NCBI GenBank assembly: GCA_002633005.1
Contig: NMRA01000066.1
Span: 506,940-570,939 of the forward strand
DNA: 64,000 bases
DNA from: Phoronis australis
Lineage: Eukaryota > Phoronida > Phoronidae
Direction: 5' to 3'
Shown one piece after another: positions 12,801 to 27,800 of the stretch. The stretch's first letter is position 1; each line of letters starts with the position of its first letter. Both the position numbers and the translations under genes were made by a program. The notes below the pieces were generated by a model. That model saw only the letters and a program-made list of their open reading frames with translations. It was not told the DNA's origin and made no database searches.

Positions 12801-15800
12801 GTCCTATTCATTTTTGTAGGATTCTAAAATTATCACTGGTGAATGAGAAAAGTATACAACAAACACCATGTGCATTGGGGACATTCTACTTCATCAACTT
12901 TCTCCACAAAAGTAAACAATTCTCAACCGTTACCTATGATGTTTGTAGTTTGCAGCTGCCATGAAGCAAAAGTGAAGAATTTTAAATAAAGCAACATTTG
13001 AAAAGCATAAAATTGTAAATTATTTTGTGTGAAATTAAAGACCCGATAACATTCATTGCTGTATATGCACACAATTTGCAAATGGTATAGGCAGCTACCG
13101 CACATGAAAACTTCGAAATGATATAAACATTCATTTTTGCTATTATCTGTCTTCGAAAATGTAACGTTATGGCAAACACTCTACTGCCTCAGGTGTTGGG
13201 GAACAAACTGAATATCTGAAGAGGCAAAGGAGAGATTGCAGTAGTTTGCCTGACTGTGTATCACACAAGGTCTTGTGTATTGATTAGGTTAGTGTTTAGG
13301 AAACTTTAACTGGCTGATAGTGATTACAGTAGGCACATATTAAAGGTATTGAGACAAAATGACGCACAATTCTCCGTCATGACGGCTGATTGGAAGTCGA
13401 ATTCTTAGTCAGAGTAGTCTTACCTCGTGAGCAAGTTTGAAAGGAATTGCGATAATTCTTCATTTGTTTTAGCTCACTATACGAACGACAGGTAAAATTC
13501 TATTTTGTAAAAATTTTCCACAAATGTTAAGACAAATAACATTTTAAGTCTTTCACCAATTAACATGCTTGAATTTTGAGAACCAGTTTTCTCCACTGAA
13601 TAGCGGGCATCAAACTGGTTCTCAGACTATTGTCGTTTAATGTGTAGATGTCATAAAGCAGCATTTGGTGAAGTTTCCACAAGGCAACGAGTCTTTGAAA
13701 GTGGAAAACGTCCAGTCTGATAGTTATTCTTGTGTGAAACGTGTAGAGATTAATTGTAACAGAGAAGTTAGTTAGGTGCCCCAGTCGTTGTGTAAGTAGA
13801 ATTGTGTTGCCCTGATTTTCAGTACCAGTCTTTTTACTTTTAACAAAATAATCCGTTTAGGTGTCATGACAGCAGGGCACTAGTTCATCAATGGAGAAAG
13901 GTGCCGGTGCCTTTTGAGATGGAATTTTTTTGGAGTGAGGGGAAAATTGTACCTCCCGCTCATCCTCTATAACACCTCACCCTGTCGTCAAGTTCTTAAT
14001 AAGCTCTGCCTCAAGCGCTTAAGCAACCTGAAGTAACTTTTTGTGCTTCTATGTTAGCTGTGTAAGTTACAAGTGATTAGATTCTTGAGAGGAATTTTTC
14101 AATCACTTGAGGGAAATTTTTGGGCCTCATGAGGGGAATTTCACGTGATTTTTCAATATTTTTTAGATTGGGGCTAATATTGGGCCTCAAAATTGAAGGA
14201 TTGAGGGCCCTGTGACAGGGAAACTATAGTTTGTTTGATTACTTTTGTCATGCACTGTATGTCTTCAGTCCACTGTGAATGTCTGTGATCACCTTGTACC
14301 AGACAATGTTGTAATTAGTATTGATCTGGGCTCATCAGAGAATGTCTAATGTGTGGACAGTGTGCTAATGAAAATGAATATTCCTTTCAAGACCACTGGA
14401 GTGTATGCAAATGAACAATTAGTGAAGAATTTGAGGCCAGAGTTTTCCCAGAAATCACCTATTCTCAACAAACTGTTCATTGGTAACTTCAAGCCCAACA
14501 TGAGGCATNCCAGAAGTAACTTTTTGTGCTTCTATGTTAGCTGTGTAAGTTACAAGTGATTAGATTCTTGAGAGGAATTTTTCAATCACTTGAGGGAAAT
14601 TTTTGGGCCTCATGAAGGGAACTTCACATGACTTTTCAATATTTTTTAGATTGGGGCTAATGTTGGGACTCAAAATTGAAGGATTGAGGGCCCTGTGACA
14701 GGGAAACTATAGTTTGTTTGATTACTTTTGTCATGCACTGTATGTCTTCAGTCCACTGTGAATGTCTGTGATCACCTTGTACCAGACAATGTTGTAATTA
14801 GTATTGATCTGGGCTCATCAGAGAATGTCTAATGTGTGGACAGTGTGCTAATGAAAATGAATATTCCTTTCAAGACCACTGGAGTGTATGCAAATGAACA
14901 ATTAGTGAAGAATTTGAGGCCAGAGTTTTCCCAGAAATCACTTATTCTCAACAAACTGTTCATTGGTAACTTCAAGCCCAACATGAGGCATGATTATGAA
15001 TTATTTTGATTTAGAACTTAATATAGTGGATTCGTGAAATTTTATTAAATCAAGATTTCCAATAAAAATAATGAGGAAGAAACTTTACTTCACCAGTTTC
15101 ACTGTTTATATTGTACAACTTTCATCAACAGACACTAGCCACGTTTTTAACGTGCATAACGAGCTTTAGGAAATGACTGGCAATGATTTGTGTTGGAATT
15201 AATCATTGCAAAATGGTGTTTTTTTGGCATTGACATTCAGGGCCAAAGCCACAGGCTAAATAAACCATTAAACACAGGGTTGTGGAAAGTCACAGATTTT
15301 CATAACTGAGCATGTTCATAGAAAATCATACCCGGTTACAAATCTAATGTGTCCAGCACTTGTTCTGAAACATTTAACATAATCATTCAGTTAAGATTCG
15401 CAGAGCGTGCTAAATTACAATTATTCATCTGGTGAAAGAGACCATTTTGTTCAATTTTTTTTAAAGACTTGTGTTTGGTTGATATGCGACATTGCTTACA
15501 GTTAATCCCGAAACTATAATAGAGCGCAATTATTTTTAATAAAAAAACAAAAAAATGTCAATGTGAAATTTAAAGTGGGTTAATGTAGCTAAATGAAATT
15601 TTAAAACTGTATGTCTTTCAAAACAATTATGTTTTTAACAAGTGGTTTCAGCATTGCGTTTCGTGAAACATTACAATTCTTTGCATATTTTTTAATCATG
15701 GAATTTGAAAAATAATTGCACTGGGGTCAGTTTGAAAACAAAAGTCAAAGCCGCAAGAAGAATGCCTGTTGTATGCCCCTGACAACAAACTTATCATCTT

Positions 15801-18800
15801 GCTGTTTCTTTGTTTGAAGTTGAATAAAGTCAATTGACGAGTATTCATTCCACCTTTCGTTTTGTATTTGAAGTGCTCTTAAGTGTCCAGCCAGCTATCT
15901 GTGTCCTTTGTTGGCAGACAGTCATTGGATCCATTAAGATATTGATATTCCCTTCAGATGAGAACCTACAACAGTACTACAACAGCTTGATACTGCATGC
16001 AGTGTTTGCCAATCAAGAACAGCTGGACAAATTAAAGTTTAATTCCTAATAATTTTACTGTATTGAAACCTAGGTTTACATGCCATTGTTTGCATCCCAT
16101 TGTTTTGTCTGGAACTAATGTGACATTCTATGGGGAGCAATTGTGAGAGAATGATAGTGATATGGCAGTTTGTTGTCTTAGATGTAGACAAAGAGGATTG
16201 GGATTGGTGCCTTGGGATTCACAAGAGTGTGTATGTTGGTGTGTTAGACAACTGTTACGTAGCTTTGGCTAGTTGCAAACAGAGGCATCACTTGAGGCTG
16301 TTTGTTGAGGATCTGCTTAGACACTGGAATGGTGGAAGTGCTCCATCAAAAACATTTGGAGACTGTCACTTTCACTTTTTCAGGATTAGGGTGAGATCTC
16401 GCCAATTGCGGACAAAAAATAATATTAAAATTGTTCTTTTCTCATTTTTCAAGGGCACCTGATAATGCTGGGAATTTGCTTAATTTTTCAAAACATTAAG
16501 TCTGGTGGTAGTTTTTGAACAGAACATGAACATAGGGAAGTAGTAATTTGGTTGTATCTATCTTTCATAGGAATAATGAGGAAGTAAGTTTTGTCGGCCA
16601 TATTGTGTCCTAAATTGCTGAGGTTTAGGAGGCACTGAACAGTTCTCACAGGGATTTGCCTATCAGAACACACGTCAATGGGCCCTTCATCCTTTCTTCA
16701 CTCCGTCAAAAACTGCATCCAAATAAAGAAATGTTTTGAGTCATTTCACATCTCAAGCCCTACAGATGAGGACAGAAACTTTGTACTCTTTTGTATTTTT
16801 GACCCTTTCGCTCCCAGTGAAAACTAAGCTGAACGAAGAAAAATAAGGGCAAAAAATGCAAAATCGGCACTTTTTCACCCCAAGACCACCACTTCCCTGC
16901 CGATGCTCGACTAAAGCCAACATTAGATTGCGAAAGCAAATTTCTTACGGATTCCAAAAATGTGGTCCAAAAGTACTGTCAACCAACTAGTTTTTTGCAA
17001 ATCTGGCTTGTTTGAGGGCTACCTGAAATCGCGGCCAATTTCTCAGTTACTACACAGCAATCACAATTGCAACAGGGGGCCACCATCTTGAAGAAGAGTG
17101 CAGCTACAGCCGAGAAAGTGGCCTTTTTCATTCTCAGCTTGTTCACAAATACAAACAAACCACATTCACTGAGCCTACATGCAATGCCTACCTACAAAAT
17201 GCCCCCAAACTTGGCCTACCACAAAATTTTAATATTTTGGGAGTGCAAATTGGCCGCATTCGCAGCCTAACTATTCAGTGCCACCTTACAGTTCAGTTGA
17301 TGTTTAATAAGATTATCAGATGCAACTTACAGTACCCGAAAAAATAACTGCACTCTGGGGTGACAATTGGGATACTGTCGCGGTCTGCCTGCACAAATAT
17401 TAGGGCCAGCGTTAGTTTGACCTGTGTCAAAAAATGCACATGGCGTTTTCAGGAATTCGTGACCATTTGAGCGCAAAGTGGCAGAAAAGTAGTGACAATT
17501 GTAAGAAAGAAAATTGACAATTTTTGCATTATTTTTGTGAAAATGAGGTAGCATGTCAGCTGCTGCAGATAAAAGTTTGAGTTACATCGGTGTTTTACAC
17601 GAAAGAGAATTTATTTTGTCGAAAATTTGTAACTAGCGAAATTACATCTAGAAAAATATTACTTTGCCAACTGTGGTAAATGTTTTGTAATAGTATGAAA
17701 CAGCTGGTGCATGCCAAAAGCAAGTAGACAAAATACAGTTTCTTCTTTGTTGTGACTCATAACCTCAAGTTGTTCTTACTTCTTCTCTGATAATGAATTC
17801 TGCATGAAAACAGCCACCATGACGGTGGGAGGGGGGGGATCTTGTGCCCATCCGGGATGACAGGACGTTCCAGATCAGTACATCTGATTAAGTGTAGCAT
17901 GGAGGAGAGTTAGCTTTTGAAAAACAACAATTTCAATAAATATTTTAACTGAGAGTGTAGCCTCTTTACCCTTAGTTCTTATATTGGAAAAGGTCAACAG
18001 GGATCCTGTGACCCAAAAATTTAGTAGGAAATACAGTGCAAAGATGGAGTACTGTATAAAGTAGTTTTCACACAGACTATATGGATAAGGATTTTTTGAA
18101 AAGGGGGGCCCAAGTCAACAATTTGAAAAGTCTAGATTTGATATCAATAAAATCAAGGGAAAAGGGAGGTCTGCACCCCATTGACCCCCCTGGATCCGCC
18201 TATGCAACTGTGACTGTTTTTCTTGAATGTTTTTCATGTAAGCCCCTGGGCCTTAATTGTAATGATGGGTAACATTCAGCGCCTTGTATATATGCATTAT
18301 AAACAAAAATGATGAAGCCACACCTAACATTTCCACATGGCCTACAGCCAAGGCCTTGATGAGTCCTGACATTCTTCCTCTATTTCTGTCCTTAGAAGTA
18401 TGACACTCAGTGTTCAGTTACTCTATCTATTAATGCCGATTATGTAAAAATAGATGTGTTTGTTTGTAGACTCAAGCTCAATTAATCAGACATGGAAAGT
18501 TAATTGGACCTGGCAACCCAATTATGGCCCTGTAATTAAGCCGGGTAACTATGCCAGGCATATGTGCTTGTCTATTTTCAGTCAAATGTCTGTAATTGGA
18601 TGGTAGGTTGTCTTAATCAAGAGGCCCTGCAACTCATAACATCCTAGAAGTTACGGAAAATAGTTGTCATATGATTTGTTATTAATATTTTCGTCTCATA
18701 ACTGTGTACCGTCTCATGATTGTGTACCATCTCATAACAGTGTACCGTCTCATAACTGTGTATCGTCTCATAACTGTGTACTGTCTCATAACTGTGTACC

Positions 18801-21800
18801 GTCTCATAATTGTGTACAGTTTCATAACTGTGTACCGTCTCATAACTGTGTACCGTCTCATAACGGTGTACTGTATAAGTTTTCTGTGAGAGGAGGTGGT
18901 TCAAACAGAAGACAGCGGGATTAGATTTTCATGTCAGACATGAGTAATAAGGTCTTATCATACTGACTTAACTCCAATTCCGGTCTGAGCGGAGCGTCGA
19001 AGTAAACAGCGAAGTTAACTAAACCGTTCATACTGGTTTCAGTCGTTAATGGTCATCGAAGTAAACGGTAGGGGACGCTGTTGTCATCGAAGTTATGGCA
19101 AGGTAGTGCTGCACGACAAGGTTTTTCTTAATGTGACAATTTGGAAACATTTACCTGCGCTCATTGACATAAAACTTATTTTTAATTCGATTGGTGATTA
19201 TTGGAGCAAAATATAATAAGTATTAGCGACTACGATACCCTTTAATTGTGGACGATGAGTGCACATGGCGATAACGTTGATGGGACTGAAGTTGACCGTT
19301 CATACTGCACCGCAGCATCGACGCTCCGCTGTTAAATCCACCTGTTTCGTGCAAAGTTAACTGGATCCAGGCCGAAGTTAACCGTTCATACTGACCGCAA
19401 CTCCGCAAAACATTGATGCGTCGATGTTAGTATGAAAGGCCCTATAGATAGTTGTGATTTCCAAACATTGGTATTCTTTTATTGCTCAAAGTACACATAT
19501 ACATGATTTAGCCAAAGGGAACATATTAACCTACACCTGATTCACCAAAGCACAGTCATAAGTAGATAATGTTACAACTGGAGAATTATGTTGAACTGTA
19601 ACTGACCTACATCCTGTATTTTGTCTAGTATTGTAAACAACTCAAATGGTTTTATTTTGGACATTTAAGTGGTGTCTGCTTGGAACAGTTACATCAGTTA
19701 CCGACATTAATTGTTTTCTTATAATATGGCTTGTTTTGTTCATAATTTAAGCATTTCTTTGTCGTTTGTGATCTCAAGAAAAGTCCATAACTCCATTGCA
19801 AAGAGTCTACTATAGGTGTCGCTAATAGTCTTTGAATTTCTTAGTTCTTTTTTCTAGTGTGAACAACCAGTGTTGGTATGCAAGGTGAGTCATTGCTCAA
19901 AACTGAACTGAGAACAATGTAAACAACATGGTCTATAATTCGTTCACACCTAATTCATCTTTTAAAGTGAGAATGATGCAGGAAATAACTTAATGTTATA
20001 CCAAATACCTGTACCTAATTGACCGTACTAGTCAATTCTTGATCTCTCCACCTGTAGATGTAATTTCCATCACCTGAATGCATCCTATTTGTTGTGGGTA
20101 AAGGGTTCTCTTGTTGACCATTGGAATAGCAGCTAGCGTATAAAGCACACTTTAAAAGGATACTAAACCCTGTTTTCATGATTTCAACCAATCCTCCTGT
20201 CACCAGCTAGTGCACCATGACACCAATCTTCCAAGAATCAACTAAAACTGGTACTTCTATGTCACAGCTTGCACATTATGGTCCTTGGTGGGTGGATTTT
20301 TACTTCAGTTTGCTGTAATTTGCTAAAAGGGTAGGTCTCGTTTACCCATTTAGCAGACTTAGAAAGAAGTTTTCAAAAGTTCCTCCAAATTTTTGAGTGT
20401 TGAGGGTTACAGACCATTATTTTGTTTCAGAGAACTTGATGGGAAAGTTATTTTTACTATCTGTTAAGAGGCCAAAGCCAGGTTTGGTATCCATTTAACA
20501 TAGACTGACAGTAGGCCTGCCTTCAATGGAGGCATTCGTTTGCAACATATCACCATGCTTAACAATCAGTGCATGTGATTACAATAGGTTTACACACAAA
20601 ATTAATGCTTCGGTGGAGTTTGCAGTGCTCAAGGCCGGAGCCAATGCCTCCACAGAGTGTAGTCCAAACGTTCTAAAACCATGCATTTCGAGTGGTGAGT
20701 CCTCTTTCACTAAAGCCACCTAACGAATTCCGAATCTTCTAATGACCACTGGAATTCAAATAGCATAGAACTTACACAGTAGAAACTTATGTTTCAGAAT
20801 AAAACACCTTGAAGTGACTTTCTGTCTGCTGAGGAGTTATGTGATATTTAAAATGTCTGTGTAACATTCGACTTCATCGTAATTCGTGTTCAAAAGGAAT
20901 TGGCTTCCTATGTCTTGTACTTAAACCATCGTGCTCTTAGTCTGGATGTTTTTCCTCATAACAGGTCATTGGTTATCATTTCCTAAGCATGACTCCTCAA
21001 GAATGTCGCACATTTATTTGTGGTTTATATGTTCATGCTACCTGGAACTCAGCCTTTGATGCTGACTTTGGGATTGATTCATTTGGTGAAACATATCGGT
21101 TAGACCAACAACCAATAGATGTCAGGCCTAGTGGTTGTGGATGTCCTTCTGATGGGTTGGGTTAATTTACAATAAATTTTTTGCTTGTGAACTCACCATC
21201 TGTTTTCGAAGTGTCAATTATATCCGATATGCAAGTCGTACTTGTGAAAAAATTGCGTTATAAGTGAGGTATTAGTTCTGTTTTTTGCTTCTCTGTTTGT
21301 TAGTCCATAGTATTTACTTTGCCTGCGAAATAACAACATAGTTTTATCTTCCACTAAGGAAGTATTTTCTTCTATCAACACCAGTGCGATATAAGGAAAG
21401 TAGGTTTATCTCTTGATAATGCCAATATTCCATATAGACCTCCAGTGTTCCCTGCTGGAAGCAAATGAAAAGCCTCCATTTATCACAAAACACTGTGTGC
21501 TTAGCTGGGCTGACAAGTGAGAAGAGACTCTAGTATGTCTGCCTCAGTTCAGCAGCAGTGGGTTGATTTATGACTTCTGTTTGAATTATTTTCCAGCTTG
21601 GATTTCTGCAGACTTAAATTAATTTGATGTTCCAAATTGTGGGTGCCTAGTATTTGAGCACCTGGTGAGAGTTGTGGACATGCAGCTGGTAGACATTTGT
21701 TGGTTTTGGAATATGGTTGCTAAGCAAATACTTCAATGGAACTGGGATTGTGGTGCTGCGGAATTGCAAAAATAGTCACGCTATACAGGGAGAGACAGTT

Positions 21801-24800
21801 ATTTCTGGCAATAACATTGAATTAATTCTGTCATCTGCCGTGCGCGGAGGTCTCCGTTATGTTTTCCGGTCGTGAAAGTGTCGTTTGAAAATATGTGGAA
21901 CAAGTTAGGACACTTCCTTGGCTTACATAAACGTGGGTATTTTGAATTATGGTAAAATTTCTTCAACTTGGGACAAAATAATTGCTAAAACTGCCGTATT
22001 TCTATTTTTTAAAGGCTTACTGCAGTGCTCAAAATTTTACCTAGTGTTGTTCAGTAATACCTTCTCCACGCAAGTGATACCAACCGAGCTAGAAGCTATT
22101 TTCCTGAGGAGTTATTTTTTCAGTACGAAATGAAATTTCTCCTGTCTGCCATGTTCTGTCTCAAGCTGAAGACTCTTACCGTAATTAAACATGCTATCAG
22201 TTTTGTGTGCGCTTCCTGTCTGTGTTTTCAACCGTATCTGTTTTCTGCTCATCCAGAATGCCAAATTTTAAGAAAAGAGCATTTGTTGAAATTCATCTAG
22301 CTTCTGGGAAGTTGTAAAATCCAAGGAGAAAGCAAATGAGAAATAATACTAATCATTTGTAATTTAGCTTTAAAACTCCACCAATTTTCTATATGAAGAA
22401 GTTTTGTAAACCTTGTTAAAAGCTAGTGCTCATTGATATTTGCTTCACATGAGGATAGATTTATGATTATGCATTGTTCAATCTCAAGAGCCACAGTTTT
22501 AATGGCGATCATAAAACGTGATTAAATTGAAGTCTAATGTGAAATAGCTTAGGAATTAAATTTTGTTGTTTTTGTTTTTGTGATTGTGTGGACTCATTGA
22601 TTTTGATGCAGTTCATGTGGAGGTAATGTTGATTTTTGATCTGGGTTGCGCTAGTCTGTCTGTTCCTTGTGTTGTGAATTATATGCCCAGTCTTAAGGTA
22701 ATTCTCCAATTGTCTAAAATTGCCATGTTTCCATTTTTCAAATGCTGATTACTACTGGTGGAAACTTCAAACAAATGCTGTTTCATGACATCTGCACGGG
22801 CATAAACTATTGTCTTACTCTTCATTTCTTGAGAAATTTGACAAAATAATAACTTCACTTGCTAGTCATATTGTGTGCTAAATACTCGGAAGACTTACCA
22901 CGCCTTCACTGGTGGTGATGCGTTATAGGATGTGCACTGCTTAAGAAATATATTCAAATTTCGCCTCAAAAGTAAGCTTTGTAGAAGTTGCAAACTGTCC
23001 AAAAATGGTTAGGTTTGCTACAAATTAACCTATGTATAAGAGGTTAATTTGCGCTGTTTGTGTCTTGGTTGAAATCTGAACATGTCAAACTGACTTGGAC
23101 TAAGGTAATGTTGAAGCTACTAAATATAGAGCAGTTAAATTTTCATAGAACATGCCTAAAATAGGGTTTCCTCTTCTTGTGTCTACTCCCTAGTGCGATG
23201 CATAATTCCATAGTAGTAGCAATGCCCCCCTCTTCCATGAAAAAGCATCCAAGTAACCCCCATGATGACTGATCCAAGTACTGTATAAATATGGCATATG
23301 TTTGCTAAGATATGAGTGCAGAGGTTGGGTTTTCATGTACATGCCATGTTAGATGAAGAGTTTTGACCTTTGGCCTTTCACCTTTATTACTCATGTCTGC
23401 ACCCCTTGCCATTACACCTCCATGTTGGCAGGCAGGGTGACCTTTCAAGTGTGCTGGCACAAAACTAGTTTATCGCCGGTTTCCTGTTGAGGTGGATCGA
23501 ATCTGTTTGGCCGTTAATCTTTGAGAGTTTTTGTGCGTCTTCCTCTATTTAGAAGTTTCGATGGACTGTGGCAAATACTACTGAATTTAGTGGAGTTGGA
23601 GTCCAGTTATTTCACACTTGATTGAGTTTGTGTAGAAAGAGTCATCTGTTTTCTGTGTTCAAGGTTCAAGTCAGTGATTTTATGACAGTGTTATCAACAC
23701 ATTGGATATTACATTGGAAGATTCTGTGAATTTTAACAGAGACTGGCTGATTGCTAGCAGTTACAGATACCTTTAGTAGTCCATAGTGGGCTGTGAAGAC
23801 TTTCTTACCTGCGTGAATGTTAATTGGATTGAAGAGCTTAGGTTATTTGATTCTCATTGAGGAGGGTGAAGAGAAGGGTGTATGTGTTTGACTCATTTCA
23901 TGTGTTGGCCTTTCTATTCACAAACAAACATGGTGTGAATTGATGGGAAACTTCCTGATGAACTGAATAGCTATGATTCATACTTGTTGCATCTTTGATG
24001 AAAAGACTGAAAGAGAAGGAATGTGATGGTATCCTTGACGTCTGCTTTTTTCTACTACTGGATATTTCTCATCGGAGTAGACAAGCTTACTCAACTGGCG
24101 ATATGGCTGTTTGGCTTATGTTAGTATATACCAGGCAATGTGGGATTTAGAAGCGTGATAGCGGAAGAAATTAGTATAAAAACTTTGATTTGTGTAAATG
24201 AATTTGTCAAGGGAACATAAACTAATGTTGCCAACATCGTCGCCGAAGAAAATATAAAATCGAAATAGCTTCCAAAACGGTAAAGTTCATTCTGTGATCT
24301 CGCCAAAAAATTGAGGGTTACATAAATGTGGCGAAGTCTCCTTAGCAGTACATCCAAATTTTTGTCTGTTATACTAAAAAATTTTAAAAACTGCATAAAG
24401 TTATAGCTGGAGTCAAACAGAGCATCTGAGTTTTGATCGACTATCATTCTCAGACTGTGGTCATGCAACCTATCTTGGAGACCAATCTTGCTACATCTCA
24501 GTGACATCACTCAAAACCAATTCAGAATCGAGCCCCGTATCAGAATAGAATGGTTTCCTATTAATTTATTCTGAAGAAATGATTTCCACCTTTACTAGCA
24601 ATTCAGTTTTCAAGAGATGTTTCTTGACTGGCTGCAGACTTATATTTGAACAAAACATAAGTGAGAAATTGGAATCGTATCTTAATGGTTTAGCCTCACG
24701 GGTCGTCGTGCAACAAGAATTGCATTTTTGTATGATTCAAACGTTACATGGCTTATTGGCTTTCAAATTGACAATGAACGGGAACTTGTCTGTTAGTTTT

Positions 24801-27800
24801 TACTTCCTGAAATTGGTTTCGGTTTCTGTCGGGAACTATAATTCTTGGGAGACGGACGTTCACAACGGCACTAAACTAAGGCACTATGTCCTAAACCTAA
24901 TTTTTTTTGCAAATTATGGGTGTGGGCGTGATTCGCGTGAACCCAAAACTTGGGCATTTGTAATCATCATGAGTGTTGCAAGACTGATCCTGTAAAAAGT
25001 TTCTGTTCTGTTGCATCCTTTTCTCCCTCTTGCAAATCACTTGGTATTAGACTCAAGTATCGCCAGCTTCAAGTTATGAGCTTATTCATGTAACTAGGGC
25101 CTTATCATAAATATAGACACGTCACAATTGGCATCTTATGGAGTGTCATATTTTCCCACTGTGTACTGACATCTTGTCAGTGATGATACATGTGCTATTG
25201 TGAGGAGACATTATACACTGCACATGTAGCATGAGTTGAACGTTATTTGGAAGTGTCTTCATTCCCATTTGGAAATTTCCTCATTCCCATTTGGAAAAGC
25301 AGTATGGGAAACTTTTGAAGTATAGACAGGTCAAGGAATCTGTTTTATCCATTACTGTATCTCATTTGATCCCTGTTCATGTATGAGATGGGAATCGTAG
25401 TGATTGACAGCCTTGGTGATGGGTGTATTTGATATAGACTTCTTGAACCTGAGGCAGAGGATTTTGTGTCACTTGAAGAAATCCATTATGTAATACATAG
25501 CTAGTCAGTGGTATATGTACCTGGGACAATACTAAGTGATGAAATGTCTTGTGAATAAAATCATGGTGGCCGAGTCAATACCAAATTTAATAATGTATTC
25601 ATCTCCCTGCGGGTTTGGTTCTGATATTACATGGATCATCTCCTGAAAGAAAGCTTGTTTGGTTGATGGTTATATGCAAGCTTTGAGGTAGAGATAATGC
25701 ACCTTCAAACTGTGGAAATTTTGTTTTATTTGATTTTAACTGCTTTGTGCTTATGAATCCGGGCAGTGCTGTAGTGGGGCGTAGGCGCATGTAGGCACAG
25801 TCATCAACCTTTTGGCATTTTAACATAGCGCCTAAGCACCGTAAGTTACGTTCAGTGCTCAAGGTGATATGGTGTGCTTTTGGCGCCTACTTCTAAAATT
25901 GCCACTACAACACTGAATCCGGGCTTGACTTTGGTAAACAAACATGACTTATCATTGTTGAAGTTTAGGAGCTGTAGTTGTTTTCTAATGTAATTGATTA
26001 ATTGAAATGTTTTGGACTGCAAAGCTTTCAGTATTTTTTGCATGCTTGACAGGGTCTGAACTTTTGTGGTACTTGGAAGCAATATCTAGTTTGCAGCTTT
26101 GAAAAATCAAAACATCGAGAATCAACAGATATTAGCAAGCCGATCCTTACTTCAATAGCTATCTGAAAAGAGATTTTGTTTCTAGTTGTTTACTTATGCG
26201 TTACGTTAGATTTTAAAACCGCTTGGAGTCAGAGCCAACTATGCTTTTTTGGCATTGTTGCCATAAGTAATGTAATGAAAGCTGGTTTACTGGAGAAATT
26301 TACTCATTCTTTCAACATTTGTCTGAACTGAACATTAAACATGTCCTAGGCTCTGAGGTTTTTGTTCTTTTCGTGAAGATCTGTTCAGTTTGTGTATACC
26401 ATTATCATTTTTGGACTTTACAAAAGCCTTTGATGTCATTCATGTTTCGTTCCAGACTGTGGCTACACATGCCACCACAAGTGTCAGAAGTCAGTCACAC
26501 TCGACTGCTCAGGGGGCGCTGGCAGCCTGCCGCCAGAGGAAGAAACGGCATTACATGATCCACCCGACGAGAAAGATCGCCTGGCTGTCTCACACACTGA
26601 TAAGGTGAGTTCTGGTATGCTATGATAAGTCTGGGAACTGATGTCTTCTTCTGGTTCCTTTGGTTCAATAGTTTAACCAAACGAAGTCAGTGTAATCTAG
26701 ATATTTTCTTTTGATTAATAGCTTCACCAAACGAAGGTAAACCAGATGTTTTTGTGAACAAAACGTAAAAGACATGTATCTAAACTAAATGTTTTCGAAG
26801 TGGCATTTCCTTGAAATTCACAGTAATTTTCAGTTGTTTTTCTTTGCCAAAACAGCCATTTGCCATTTTCAAAGGCTTGTTGCTGTGCTGCAAATATAAT
26901 GTAAACTTTATCAAATGTTGTTTTATGGCCGCTCCATAGTACAAACAAAGCTAGTTTCCATGCTCTCCAGAATGAATTTTGTCTTGATGTTTTTAAATCT
27001 TTATGTTCATTGAGTTTTTCAAGAATTTCACGTATTCTCCTTATTGGACTCTAATAGCTAAAATGCAAGTTATAAACATTTTCATAATTGGCCAACGCTT
27101 TCCAAAATTGACCCATATCTTATCAGTGGCTGGTATTCCTTTGGTTGATAAAATAGCGAAGAAAATTTGGGTGCCTGGCCCTAGGGTCTAATCCCTGCAC
27201 TCAAATCTTGTCTGGAAAATTGACCAGTTGCATGTCACGTTTCGAGAAAACTTACCAGTTTGTACACACATTGCCGATAGGTTAAATTTCTAGTTTTGAG
27301 TTCGGAGATTAGACCCTGGACCCTGTTGTGACTGGTAACCTGCCAATTTCAAGTTTTTCATACATTTTGAGATTAAGTGGGATTTATATGCTCAGTATAA
27401 TATTTGTTCATGTTTACAATGGAGTTATAAATGTTGTAACAATATTCAATGAACTGAAAACTCTAAGCATTTTAGTTTATGTTCCGTATGAACAGCGATG
27501 TGGTATAACAATGATTTAAATATTTTATGTGTAGTTTTACAGTGCTCTGAGATGCTTGTAAACGTTTAGTTTAGATATTGATTTGGGTCTAAATGCTCTC
27601 CTCAGTCTTTCATTTAGAAGTAGTCTCGGATTTTAATTAGACCTTGGCATTCAGAGGTCTGTGAAACACCTTCTCTGTCAATCAGTTAAGATTCAATTTG
27701 TTTCATTTTACACTGTCTGAAAATCGAAAATACAAGCACACATCAGTTGGTTCACTTCCAGTCTGTGAAGCTTACATAAGTTCAAACTGAAAAGCCTGGC

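Larger units (their letters stand above)
6866..26455 (+). other. Long RASSF intron (19.6 kb)
   Basis: It is bounded by a GTGAGT donor and a CAG acceptor of matching phase. It contains foldback elements at 10147-10562, 10757-11159, 16385-16635 and 18951-19443, Tc1-like terminal sequences near 9340, 12110 and 14235, the 18 bp minisatellite at 18692-18873 and the duplicate at 14029-14991. I saw no convincing coding exon in it. The exon for the first half of the C1 finger, expected here, was not found by looking for a CDxC codon pattern. Confidence 0.6.

Noticed and set aside
15834-16049. Frame with a CxxC that might be the missing first half of the C1 finger
   Set aside because: The spacing from His to the first Cys is wrong, the usual Pro-Thr/Trp before Cys is absent, and no donor in the needed phase follows.
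18644-18924. Repetitive 86-residue open frames on both strands
   Set aside because: They are created by an 18 bp tandem repeat. Both strands are open for the same reason and there is no start or gene context.
24121-24995. Two fairly long frames back to back (129 and 138 residues)
   Set aside because: Neither has recognisable domains or splice context. Composition is AT-rich and intron-like, and I found no inverted repeat joining them.
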